Shown here: positions 36,389 through 45,004 of the stretch, in pieces | Layout: each line of letters begins with the position of its first letter | Position numbering within the stretch: the first letter of the stretch is position 1 | Origin: DALYLB01 sp964468345 | Lineage (GTDB): Bacteria > Acidobacteriota > Blastocatellia > RBC074 | Direction: 5' to 3' | NCBI GenBank assembly: GCA_964468345.1 | Contig: CAYXVZ010000001.1 | Location: 186,001 to 250,000 of the forward strand | DNA: 64,000 nt | Position numbers and translations under genes: made by a program | Notes under the pieces: generated by a model | Database searches by the model: none | What the model was told of the DNA's origin: nothing | The model's input: the letters and a program-made list of their open reading frames with translations, nothing else

Positions 36389-37684
36389 ATGCGAATTCTG
36401 ATGGCTGTTCCCCATACGCTGCCTTCGCCGGAAGGCGGCCATGGCTGTCCGGTGATGAGCTGGGCCATGCTTCGCTGGTTGAAAGAAGCCGGGCACGACG
36501 TGTCCCTGTTCGGCTTCGCACCGACTTCCGACAGCCGCGAACCGGGCCGGGCCGAAGCGCGACGCCACATTCAAGCGCTGGGGGTTCCTTTGATCGAATC
36601 GGAAATGAGCGGACGCCAGCAAGTCACACAGTGGCAGCTTCGCATGCTGACCGCGCGCAAGCTTGTAGCGCCCCGTTTTTCGGATTACCTGGCCGAATCC
36701 GCGAGCTATAAACCGCAATGGATGCGGGCCGTCGAACAAACAAAGCCGGATGCATTCTGGCTCTACACAACCGATGCGGTAGCTGTATCGCACAAAACCT
36801 TTCCGAACATCCCGCGGCTCGCAAGCCTGATCGATCTCGATCATGAAGCGAAGGCGTTAAAACGGTCGCTTCGCCCCGGCACGATTCGCAACCGAATTCG
36901 CAACCTGGCCGAGGAATTGCAGGATCGATCGCTGCCGGCGGCTCTTGTCGATTATCTAAAGGGATGCCACGCGGTCGTTGAACACTCGGTCGAATCGGCC
37001 CGCTGGCTCAATACGCAAGGCATTCCGGCGCAGTACCTGCCGAATCCGGTCGAAGCGGCTCCCCTGCCCCCGGATTGGTTTCACCAACGCGAAGCGATGC
37101 TTGCGGCGGCCCCGGCAAAACGAATCCTGATGGTCGGGTATCTTCGCGGCATCGCCACGCAAACTGGCCTGCATCTGCTCGCGGATGAAGTCCTGCCAGA
37201 GCTGATCCGGACTTCGGACGGATCTCCCTGGGAGGTTCATATCGTCGGCGGAGGCGAGTTGACTCCTGAGCTGAAAGCCAAGCTTGCCGGGCATCCGAAT
37301 GTCCGGCTGCGGGGCTTTGTGAAGGATCTAGCCGCCGAGTATCAACAGGCGCATTTGAACCTGGTCACCGTCAGCGAAAAGATCGGCTTTCGAACGCGCC
37401 TCGTCGAGGCCTTTGGATACGGTTCGCCGTCCGTGGTTCACGCGAACAATCGGTACGGCATGCCGGAACTCGGGAATGATCAGAATTGTTTGCTCGCCGA
37501 AAGCGGCGCGGGCCTCGCGCAATCCATTCGGAGGGTGCTGGCAGACGAATCGCTTCGCCATCGCCTGGAATCGAGCGCCCGGAAAACCTATGAAAGCGAA
37601 CTGAGCGCGCCGGTGGTGATGAGCCGAATGTTCGCCCTTCTGGAAAAACATTTACAACCCACACAAGCAGTACATGCAGCGTAA
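36389..37684 (+). CDS. Family 4-like glycosyltransferase
   Basis: The 431-residue product starts MRILMAVPHTLPSPEGGHGC. A GT-B C-terminal half follows: PAKRILMVGYLRGIATQTGL, WEVHIVGGGELTPELKAKLA, GHPNVRLRGFVKDLAAEYQQ, AHLNLVTVSEKIGFRTRLVE and AFGYGSPSVVHANNRYGMPE. This matches GT4-type (WcaI/GtrB-like retaining) enzymes, with the E in RTRLVEAF at the usual ExFG place. The start at 36389 follows the TTTTGAT end of the previous gene by one base; an ATG at 36281 is inside it. It overlaps the next gene by 11 bases. Confidence 0.85.
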   Translation: MRILMAVPHTLPSPEGGHGCPVMSWAMLRWLKEAGHDVSLFGFAPTSDSREPGRAEARRHIQALGVPLIESEMSGRQQVTQWQLRMLTARKLVAPRFSDYLAESASYKPQWMRAVEQTKPDAFWLYTTDAVAVSHKTFPNIPRLASLIDLDHEAKALKRSLRPGTIRNRIRNLAEELQDRSLPAALVDYLKGCHAVVEHSVESARWLNTQGIPAQYLPNPVEAAPLPPDWFHQREAMLAAAPAKRILMVGYLRGIATQTGLHLLADEVLPELIRTSDGSPWEVHIVGGGELTPELKAKLAGHPNVRLRGFVKDLAAEYQQAHLNLVTVSEKIGFRTRLVEAFGYGSPSVVHANNRYGMPELGNDQNCLLAESGAGLAQSIRRVLADESLRHRLESSARKTYESELSAPVVMSRMFALLEKHLQPTQAVHAA

Positions 37685-39146
37685 CACTGTAACGACCGCA
37701 GCATCCATCATTGCGGGAGATTCGTTCACCCGCCAGCCGAATCACGACGGGCGTCCCGGAAAACCGGGTATCGTCACGATTCTCCCGCGCGGAGAAACCT
37801 TTCGAAATTTCATCTACACGGGCGCGCTCGATTTTCTCGATCGGGAAGCCGATCTGACCGTGCTCTCGATCTTTCCGAATTCGGATTTCGAGCGAATGCT
37901 GGCGAGCCGCTATGAACGGGTTCTGCCGCTCACTGAAGCGAAGGACCGATGGCAGGTTCGTATTCTGCGCGAGATTCTCGATATGGCGCACGGCCGGTGG
38001 CTATGGTCGGGCGCGGCGCGCGAGCGCTGGCGCATTCGCGACGCGGAAGCCAATACGCCGTTGAAATGGCTCAAACGGCAAGGCAAGAAACTGGCCTGTT
38101 ATCCCTTCTCGAATTCGCCGGGCCTCGAGCGGCTCTCGAAACTGGAACGGGCGATGAGCCGCAAGTATTGCGCGACGGATGAATACCTGACCCTTTATCG
38201 CCGCTTGAAACCGAGGCTGGTGTTCAATGCCTCTCACGTGCACAGCGTGATCGCAACGCAGGCCGTGGAAGCCGCTCAGTGGCTCGGCATTCCGACCGCG
38301 ACCTTTCTCTTTTCCTGGGACAATCTGACTTCACAAGGGAGGATTATGCTTCCCTATGATTATTACCTTGTCTGGAATGAAAGCATCCGCGAGCAGTTGC
38401 TGTCGATCTATCCGGCCGTTCGGCCCGAGCAGATCTTCGTGACGGGCACGCCGCAATTCGACACGCACTTTCAAGAGGAATATCACTGGACGCGCGAAGA
38501 ATTCTGTGAGCGAACCGGCGCCGATCCTTCCCGTCCGATCGTGTTCTATTCGACAGGGATGGCGTATCAGATGCCTGGCGAGCCGCAAATTGTCGAGCGC
38601 CTCGCGGAGATGCTTCGCGAACTGCCGCTGCCCGTGCGGCCGCAATTGATGGTGCGCGTTTATCCCAAAGATCGCACGAATCGCTTTGATGAGCTCAAAA
38701 AGCGGGCGAAAGATATTCTCTTCCCCGAAGTGCCCTGGGAAAAGGCCTGGCTTACGCCGAAAGAAGAAGACGCATATCTGCTGGTCAATTCCCTGCGCCA
38801 TGCGGCGGTTGGGATCAACATTGCGTCAACCATCTCTTTGGAACTTTGCATGTTCGATAAGCCCGTAATCAATGTGGGCTATAACCCGCCGAGCGTCGAC
38901 ACCGGGCCGGTGAACATCTCGAGTTACTATGAATACGATCATTACCGCCCGATTGTGGAAAGCGGCGCGGTGACGGTTGCGTGGTCCGAGAGCGAGCTGC
39001 GCGACCAGCTTCTGCGGGCGCTCAGCGACCCGCTCGGGGCCACCCGCGAGCGGAGAAAATTGATTCAATCCATGTTCGGCAACACGCTCGACGGTCAATC
39101 GTGGCATCGCGTCGTTTCGCGCCTGCTCGATTTCGCGCAGCAATAG
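37674..39146 (+). CDS. GT-B-like putative transferase (paralogue B)
   Basis: The 490-residue product has GIPTATFLFSWDNLTSQGRI, LVWNESIREQLLSIYP, VTGTPQFDTHFQEEYHWTRE, IVFYSTGMAYQMPGEP, QLMVRVYPKDRTNRFDEL and AVGINIASTISLELCMFDKP then VINVGYNPP. It shares these blocks with the 34909 protein, though overall similarity is only in parts; the HP of that protein is YP here. It sits next to that protein, separated by one GT4. The family is unassigned; a capsule or teichoic-type transferase is the best guess. It overlaps the previous gene by 11 bases. Confidence 0.7.
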   Translation: MQRNTVTTAASIIAGDSFTRQPNHDGRPGKPGIVTILPRGETFRNFIYTGALDFLDREADLTVLSIFPNSDFERMLASRYERVLPLTEAKDRWQVRILREILDMAHGRWLWSGAARERWRIRDAEANTPLKWLKRQGKKLACYPFSNSPGLERLSKLERAMSRKYCATDEYLTLYRRLKPRLVFNASHVHSVIATQAVEAAQWLGIPTATFLFSWDNLTSQGRIMLPYDYYLVWNESIREQLLSIYPAVRPEQIFVTGTPQFDTHFQEEYHWTREEFCERTGADPSRPIVFYSTGMAYQMPGEPQIVERLAEMLRELPLPVRPQLMVRVYPKDRTNRFDELKKRAKDILFPEVPWEKAWLTPKEEDAYLLVNSLRHAAVGINIASTISLELCMFDKPVINVGYNPPSVDTGPVNISSYYEYDHYRPIVESGAVTVAWSESELRDQLLRALSDPLGATRERRKLIQSMFGNTLDGQSWHRVVSRLLDFAQQ

Positions 39147-39153
39147 AGAAATT

Positions 39154-40107
39154 TTGAAAATTAGCGTCGTTACCCCAACTTATCTGCGGCCACAGGAGAT
39201 CAAAGACCTGCTTTTGAATCTCTGCAAGCAGACACGGCTGCCTGAAGAGGTCATCGTCGTCGATGGAGCCTCGCCCGACAATCGCGCAACCGAAGATGCG
39301 ATCAGCGAGATCTTTCCCTCGCTTCTGTTCCGCGTCGTGTATGTGCGATCGGACCGAGGGACGGCTGTTCAGCGCAATCGCGGCATCGAGATGGCAAAGG
39401 GAGAGCTGATTGCCCTGTTCGATGACGATGTTCGTCTCGAACCTGATTTCCTGCAGCAAATCGTCGAGGTTTTCAGCAGCGATCACAGCCGCCGAGTCGG
39501 CGGCATTACAGGCTATCGAACCAATCGGCACTTCGAATTCGGCGATGCCGCTCGCTGGCGCTGGTACCGGCGACTGCGATTGCTGACGACGTATGAACCA
39601 GGGCGCTACGATTTCAAGACAGGTTATCCGATCAACACCAACCTGCAACCGCCTTTCACCGGCACGCGAGAAATCGACTTTATGACGACGGCCTGCTCGG
39701 TCTGGCGCAGCGAAGTCTTTCGCCGTGGATTGCGTTTCGATCCTTTCTTTCGGGATTACGGCGTGCTCGAAGACGCGCATTTCGCGCTGCGCGCCGGGAA
39801 GGATTGGAAACTGTTGCAATGCGGCGACGCGCGCTGTGAAGAACTGCATTCACCCAATGGCCGCGTGGACCGCCGGAAAATCGGCTACAAGTGCGTGGTC
39901 AATTATTACTATGTCTTTCGCGATGTGGTGCAGCCCCTCGGACTTGGAGCGAAGCTCCGATTCTGGCGATTCCAGCTTTTCGAACTTGCCCGCATTGCGA
40001 TATCCGCCCTTCGCCGCGGCCGTGGCGCCGATCTGCAGGACCTGCTCGGCCGCCTGGAAGGAATGGCCGCCGTCGCACGCGGCGCGGCTTCGAAATCAAG
40101 CGCGTAA
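39154..40107 (+). CDS. Family 2 glycosyltransferase
   Basis: The 317-residue product begins KISVVTPTYLRPQEIKDLLL, with EEVIVVDGASPDNRATEDAI, RSDRGTAVQRNRGIEMAKGE and LIALFDDDVRLEPDFLQQIV. DDD is the metal-binding DxD-type site of GT2, and FMTTACSVWRSEVFRRGLRF with FRDYGVLEDAHFALRAG supplies the late ED motif. The start codon is TTG at 39154. It is 7 bases after the previous stop and precedes an inverted repeat at 40137-40228. Confidence 0.9.
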   Translation: MKISVVTPTYLRPQEIKDLLLNLCKQTRLPEEVIVVDGASPDNRATEDAISEIFPSLLFRVVYVRSDRGTAVQRNRGIEMAKGELIALFDDDVRLEPDFLQQIVEVFSSDHSRRVGGITGYRTNRHFEFGDAARWRWYRRLRLLTTYEPGRYDFKTGYPINTNLQPPFTGTREIDFMTTACSVWRSEVFRRGLRFDPFFRDYGVLEDAHFALRAGKDWKLLQCGDARCEELHSPNGRVDRRKIGYKCVVNYYYVFRDVVQPLGLGAKLRFWRFQLFELARIAISALRRGRGADLQDLLGRLEGMAAVARGAASKSSA

Positions 40108-40136
40108 CTCCGTATTGATTACGATCTTCACGGAAA

Positions 40137-40228
40137 ATTTGCCAGAGAGTCACGGAGACACAGAGAGAATCCATCGTAGGTCCAACCACTTTCATTCTTC
40201 TCTGTGTCTCCGTGACTCTCTGGCAAAT
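40137..40228. repeat. 30-bp perfect inverted repeat between two glycosyltransferase genes
   Basis: Arms 40137-40166 and 40199-40228 pair exactly over 30 bases, with a 32-base loop. The inner edges pair further with a bulge. The element sits in the 165-base gap after the GT2 stop (40107) and ends 45 bases before the next start. Its word GTCACGGAGACACAGAGAG is unlike the flanking coding sequence. A large RNA hairpin in the middle of the locus would divide or attenuate the transcript. Confidence 0.92.
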
Positions 40229-40272
40229 AACCAAAATCCGATAGGACTTTTCCCTGTTTTGAGGATACATCC

Positions 40273-41868
40273 ATGATCGGCGACAAATCTTCGCAGCTCG
40301 ACTTTACCCCCGACACGACCATCAACAAACGCCTGGCCCTCGGGCACGGCGCGGAAACAGGCAGCCTGAGCGAAGCAGCCCGGGCCGACAATCGCGGCAA
40401 ACGCATCGGCATTCTGATCGTCGCTTATAACGCCGTGACGACGATCGCGAAGGTGCTCAAACGAATTCCGCCCGAGGTCTGGCAAAACGTCGAAGAAGTC
40501 GTGATCTTTGATGACGCGAGCAAGGATGAAACCTATGAGCTGGCCATGGGCCTCAAATCGCTGACCCACCTGCCGAAGCTGCATGTGATCAAGCATCAGG
40601 CGAACCTGGGATATGGCGGCAATCAAAAAGCGGGATATCGATATTTCATCGAAAAGGGCTTCGATATCGCCGTTCTGCTGCATGGCGATGGGCAGTATGC
40701 GCCGGAAATCCTCTCGCATATTTATGGCCCGATCGCGGCGGGCCGCGCGGACGCCGTCTTCGGCTCGCGCATGATGGATGAATACGGCGGGCCGCTCAAA
40801 GGCGGAATGCCGTTATACAAATACGTCGGCAATCGAATTCTCACGACCTTCGAAAATCGCGCGCTGGGCATGCACCTCACGGAATTTCACAGCGGGTACC
40901 GCGCTTATAGCCTGGAGGCGCTGAAGAAAATCGACTTCACGGATATGACCAATGACTTCCATTTCGACACGGAAATCATCGTCAAACTTCATCATCAGGG
41001 ATTCCGCATCCACGAAACGCCCATTCCGACCTATTACGGCGGCGAGATCTGTTATGTGAACGGGATGAAATACGCGGGCGATGTCTTCCGTTCGATCCTG
41101 CGGTATCAAAAAACGCTTCGTTCGGTAAGCTGTTATCCGGAATATAAAGAGTATTTCGTTCACTATCCGCTGAAGGCAAGCAAGCATTCCAGCCATTATT
41201 ATTTCGTGCATCTGACGGGCCGAAATCATAAGGTGCTCGATGTCGGTTGCGGCGAAGGATTTTTTGCGCGCCGCCTCGTGCGCGAAGACAACCGCATCAC
41301 GGGCATCGATGTGCTGCCGGAAATCAAATGCAGAAACTCGGTCGAGCAGTATATTCAGGCCGATCTCGACGCGGGGCTTGGCGAGGCGAAGCCGCAACTG
41401 GCCGGACAGAAATTCGACCGGATCCTGTTGCAGGATGTGCTCGAACACCTGCGATATCCGGACCGCATGCTGAAAGACTGCGCTGAATTCGTTGCGCCGC
41501 AAGGGCAGGTCCTCGTCTCCCTTCCCAACATCGCCAATATCACAGTGCGACTGATGCTGCTGCTCGGGCGCTTTGACTACACGGAGCGCGGCATTCTGGA
41601 TAAAACCCACGTGCGTTTTTACACGCGCCGGACGGCGCGAAAACTGCTGAAGGAAAATGGCTATTCGGTCGTGCAGGAAAAGACCACCGTTATGCCGATC
41701 GAATTGGTGCTGGGACTTTCGCCGGAAAATCCCCTGATGCGTTTGCTGACCGGAATCCTGGCGCTGATGACGATGCTGCTTCCCACGCTGCTCGGCTATC
41801 AGCATATTTTTGTCGCTGTTCCAAAGACAGAAGGTCCCGAGAAATCGCCCCGCGAAATGAAAGGATAA
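40273..41868 (+). CDS. Fused family 2 glycosyltransferase and SAM-dependent methyltransferase
   Basis: The 531-residue product joins two enzymes. The N-terminal part (about 40-290) is a dolichol-phosphate-mannose-synthase-like GT2: RIGILIVAYNAVTTIAKVLK, EVVIFDDASKDETYELAMGL, KHQANLGYGGNQKAGYRYFI, DIAVLLHGDGQYAPEILSHI and FGSRMM. The C-terminal part (about 315-480) is a methyltransferase: HKVLDVGCGEGFFARRLV, ITGIDVLPEIKC and FDRILLQDVLEHLRYPDRML, then SLPNIANITVRL. A hydrophobic end near 495-520 (LMRLLTGILALMTMLLPTLL) should anchor it. The start at 40273 is the first ATG after the inverted repeat. Such fusions occur in polysaccharide loci; one protein may make and then modify a lipid-linked sugar. 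Confidence 0.9.
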   Translation: MIGDKSSQLDFTPDTTINKRLALGHGAETGSLSEAARADNRGKRIGILIVAYNAVTTIAKVLKRIPPEVWQNVEEVVIFDDASKDETYELAMGLKSLTHLPKLHVIKHQANLGYGGNQKAGYRYFIEKGFDIAVLLHGDGQYAPEILSHIYGPIAAGRADAVFGSRMMDEYGGPLKGGMPLYKYVGNRILTTFENRALGMHLTEFHSGYRAYSLEALKKIDFTDMTNDFHFDTEIIVKLHHQGFRIHETPIPTYYGGEICYVNGMKYAGDVFRSILRYQKTLRSVSCYPEYKEYFVHYPLKASKHSSHYYFVHLTGRNHKVLDVGCGEGFFARRLVREDNRITGIDVLPEIKCRNSVEQYIQADLDAGLGEAKPQLAGQKFDRILLQDVLEHLRYPDRMLKDCAEFVAPQGQVLVSLPNIANITVRLMLLLGRFDYTERGILDKTHVRFYTRRTARKLLKENGYSVVQEKTTVMPIELVLGLSPENPLMRLLTGILALMTMLLPTLLGYQHIFVAVPKTEGPEKSPREMKG

Positions 41869-41879
41869 AGAGAAAAGAA

Positions 41880-43700
41880 ATGACAGGCGCGCAGCGATTT
41901 ATTTCGGACCCTGCCGGCGAATCACGATATGTCACGGAAGCAGGGTCCGTCGATCGGCGTGAAGGGGAAATTTTCTGGGGACTTCCCGCGCTGACCGAAG
42001 TCCCTGAAAGTTTGCGAAAGCGACTGTTCGCGGTTGTCGTGTTCTCTGCCCTGATCATTACCGGCGCCCGCTGCCTTGCCCCCTTTGAAGTCGGCAAGGA
42101 TCAGGCGCTGCAATTGCAGGCCGCGGTGCGGCTGGTCGATGGAATGGGACTGACCTGCACTTATGATATGCGGCTGCCGCCGGAGGACATCAGCAAACCG
42201 ATGCCGGCCCAGGTGCTGACCTGGTGGCCGCCGATCTTTTCCCTGATTGTCGCGGGGCTGCTCAAAGCGGGCCTGGGAATCGCGGTTTCGTTGAAGCTGA
42301 TTTATGCCATTGTCACAATCGTTGGCTGGGTTGGATGGGGAGCCATAGCGACTGTCTTTTTCGCCGCGCCTCTGCCCATCGCTGGACGTCGTCTCCCAAT
42401 CGGCTTTCTTATCGCGGCCCTCGCGCCGGTATTCTTCACGCTTTCCTGGGGCGGAACCGACATTATCCTGTGGGCAGGAATTCCATACATTGTTATCGGC
42501 CTTTATAAATCGAGTCAGGAAACGCGCCCGTGGATCTGGCTTGCGATGGCCGGATTCATATTCGGCATTCTCTACGGCGTGCGTTATGCAACCTCGCTGG
42601 TTGCGATCGCAACTTTTGGCTATCTCGTTCTCACGAACTTCAGGAACCTGAAAGGCCTCGCGCAAAAACTGTTTGTCTTCTTTGCCGCCGGCGCCCTTGT
42701 CATCCTGCCGGTCGTTCTCTTCGTTCGAATTTATAGCGAACAGGGCGGCGCGCTGCCGGATTACGTCGATGCTTCGTACGGCATCACGCGTCTCGGTCAA
42801 ACGCTGCATCGCGTCTTCAATTACCTGCCGGTGACGTCGAATTCCGTGTTCTGCATGCCGCTGCTCGAAGAAGCGATTCTGAATCGTATCAACGTGAGGA
42901 TCCTGAATTATGCCTTTGGTTTGTTCTGCCTGATCATTCTTCTGGGCCTGCCCGCAATTACATTCAAGATGCACGCAGCCGCGGACCGAAAAGGCCCGTG
43001 GAAAATCGCAATGGCCCTCGCCTTTCTGCCTCTATCTCTCGTAACGCTGCTTGTGGCAATGGTCTTCATCACGGATCAGTTGATGATCGAGGTCAGCCGT
43101 TATCACGAGCCGCTGCGGCTTTATTGCATTATGTTGTATTACGGCCTCGCCACCGCACTAGCGGTTCCGCGTCTTGTGAAAGCGCTTTCCGTGGGCTTTC
43201 TGGCGCTCTTCCTGGGATTCATCCTGCTCTATCTGCCCGCGCGCGCGGTGACGCCCGTTAAACAGGACGATCTCGTGCGGTTCGTTCTAGGCTACACGCC
43301 GGACAACAGCCGCCTGCATACGAGCACATCGAAGGAACTGCATTATCCCGGAAACCAGCTTTACACGCTGAAAGAAGCCTCGCGCGATAAGCTCCGCGCG
43401 CTGCACGCGACCTATCCGGACGCGATCTTCTATGCCAGCGGGTATCCGTTTTTCGTCTATGACGACTGCCGCTCAGGCGCTCCTTGTCCCGGCGTGCAAT
43501 TGCGAAAAATGCCGGATAAAAAGTTCTGGGCAAAGGCGTATACGACACAACCGCTCAAAGTATTCTGGGTGCTCAATCGCCCGAGCGACCTGCCGGAACT
43601 GCTGCCTGAAAACAATCGAAAGCCGGTTGCGACGGATAGCTATGAAAAGACCTATATTTTCGAGTCCGATTTTCCGGCCGGATACCGTTTTGCAAACTAA
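41880..43700 (+). CDS. Multi-pass membrane protein, GT-C-like (possible lipid-linked-sugar glycosyltransferase)
   Basis: The 606-residue product has about 11 membrane segments between residues 50 and 460 and a soluble C-terminal part of about 140 residues. The first loop holds PFEVGKDQALQLQAAVRLVD, where an acidic pair (E, D) near the first helix resembles the catalytic acid of GT-C (GT39/GT83-like) enzymes. The large loop PDYVDASYGITRLGQTLHRV and the C-terminal VYDDCRSGAPCPGVQL, with two cysteines, follow. The exact family is not recognised. It follows the fused GT/MT by 11 bases and is probably an integral transferase using a polyprenyl-linked sugar. Confidence 0.6.
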   Translation: MTGAQRFISDPAGESRYVTEAGSVDRREGEIFWGLPALTEVPESLRKRLFAVVVFSALIITGARCLAPFEVGKDQALQLQAAVRLVDGMGLTCTYDMRLPPEDISKPMPAQVLTWWPPIFSLIVAGLLKAGLGIAVSLKLIYAIVTIVGWVGWGAIATVFFAAPLPIAGRRLPIGFLIAALAPVFFTLSWGGTDIILWAGIPYIVIGLYKSSQETRPWIWLAMAGFIFGILYGVRYATSLVAIATFGYLVLTNFRNLKGLAQKLFVFFAAGALVILPVVLFVRIYSEQGGALPDYVDASYGITRLGQTLHRVFNYLPVTSNSVFCMPLLEEAILNRINVRILNYAFGLFCLIILLGLPAITFKMHAAADRKGPWKIAMALAFLPLSLVTLLVAMVFITDQLMIEVSRYHEPLRLYCIMLYYGLATALAVPRLVKALSVGFLALFLGFILLYLPARAVTPVKQDDLVRFVLGYTPDNSRLHTSTSKELHYPGNQLYTLKEASRDKLRALHATYPDAIFYASGYPFFVYDDCRSGAPCPGVQLRKMPDKKFWAKAYTTQPLKVFWVLNRPSDLPELLPENNRKPVATDSYEKTYIFESDFPAGYRFAN

Positions 43701-43721
43701 ATCGAGGCAAGGGACAAAGAC

Positions 43722-43807
43722 TTAAACCATGAAGAAACGAAGAGCAAAAAGAGAAGAAAGGCCTCGGTTCATTTTCGCTGCTTCGTGGCCGTCGTTTCTT
43801 CGTGGTT
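43722..43807. repeat. Fold-back repeat with a word shared with 55647
   Basis: AACCATGAAGAAACGA (43725-43740) pairs with 43792-43807 over 16 bp with one mismatch, loop about 51 bases. The 25-base word at 43722-43746 recurs at 55647-55671 with one difference. The element fills the gap between the membrane protein stop (43700) and the next start (43838). Confidence 0.82.
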
Positions 43808-43837
43808 AAAACGTTATTGCTTGCGTAAGGTCCTCGT

Positions 43838-45004
43838 TTGAAGCTCCTTGTGATTTCCTACAAATCGGCCTGGCCCTCGTCGGCATCGCCGTCCGGCTAT
43901 GCGACCGATGGCGGATTTCCGATTCAGATGCGGGCGTTGTCGGAACTCTTCGATGCGACGACGCTGCTGATTCCCTGCGGGCCCCCGCGAAGCAAAGCGG
44001 GCGAAGGGCCGCTGAGCGGCCACAATCTTTCGATTGAACCTCTTACAATTCCGACGGGCAAAGATCTGCAACGAAAATTGATCTTTCCTTTCTGGCTGGC
44101 GAGAAACATCATCCCGCTCACACGCGAAGTCCTTCGCGCCGATGCCATTCACGCGCCGATCCCCGGCGATATCGGAACGATCGGCATGTTGCTCGCGTAT
44201 GTTTTCAAAAAACCCCTATTTGTTCGCTATTGCGGAAACTGGATGGTCCAGGCCACGACGGCCGAAAAATTCTGGCGATGGTTTATGGAATCGGTAGCGG
44301 GCGGGCGCAATGTCTGCCTTGCGACGGGCAGCCTGGATGAACCGCCCTCGCAGCGGAACCGGCAGATGCAATGGATTTTCGCAACGTCGCTGACCGAACA
44401 GGAACTGCGCGATTGCGCGACCGTCCGCCAGGGATTCAATCCGGCGGCGCCCCGGCTCGTCATCGCCTGCCGGCAGGAAAAAGAAAAAGGCACGGGCGTT
44501 GTGATCGAAGCGATGAAGCTTTTAGAACACGATCTGCCCGGACTGCAATTTGATATTGTGGGCGATGGCGGCGCGCGCAAAAGCTTTCAACAGCAGGCGG
44601 CGGCGCTCGGGCTGGAAGATCGAATTCACTTCCATGGTCAGGTGGGCCACGATCGCGTCATCCAATTGCTCAAAGGCGCGGACCTGTTCTGCTTTCCGAC
44701 GACTTCCTCGGAAGGTTTCCCGAAAGCCGCGCTCGAAGCCATGGCATGCGGCCTGCCGGTCGTTTCGACAAAAGTCTCTGCCCTGCCCCAACTGGTCGGC
44801 TCTGGGGCGGGAATTTTGTTGGAGGAAGCGACGCCGGCCGAAACCGCCGAAGCGATTCGCCGGTGCCTATCGGATGCCGGGCAATATCAGGTCATGTCGC
44901 GTCGGGCCGTGCAGACGGCGCGAGATTATTCGCTCGAACGATGGCGCGATCGGATCGGTGAACTGCTCAACGCCGCCTGGGGGCCGCTTCGCCGCGATGA
45001 TTGA
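43838..45004 (+). CDS. Family 4 glycosyltransferase
   Basis: The 388-residue product has GT-B structure. The N-terminus is KLLVISYKSAWPSSASPSGY, and AIHAPIPGDIGTIGMLLAYV with PLFVRYCGNWMV completes the first half. The C-terminal half has LVIACRQEKEKGTGVVIEAM, LQFDIVGDGGARKSFQQQAA and LGLEDRIHFHGQVGHDRVIQ. LLKGADLFCFPTTSSEGFPK and AALEAMACGLPVVSTKVSAL give the E-x7-E motif (SEGFPKAALEA). The start is TTG at 43838. Its last 8 bases overlap the next glycosyltransferase. Confidence 0.92.
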   Translation: MKLLVISYKSAWPSSASPSGYATDGGFPIQMRALSELFDATTLLIPCGPPRSKAGEGPLSGHNLSIEPLTIPTGKDLQRKLIFPFWLARNIIPLTREVLRADAIHAPIPGDIGTIGMLLAYVFKKPLFVRYCGNWMVQATTAEKFWRWFMESVAGGRNVCLATGSLDEPPSQRNRQMQWIFATSLTEQELRDCATVRQGFNPAAPRLVIACRQEKEKGTGVVIEAMKLLEHDLPGLQFDIVGDGGARKSFQQQAAALGLEDRIHFHGQVGHDRVIQLLKGADLFCFPTTSSEGFPKAALEAMACGLPVVSTKVSALPQLVGSGAGILLEEATPAETAEAIRRCLSDAGQYQVMSRRAVQTARDYSLERWRDRIGELLNAAWGPLRRDD

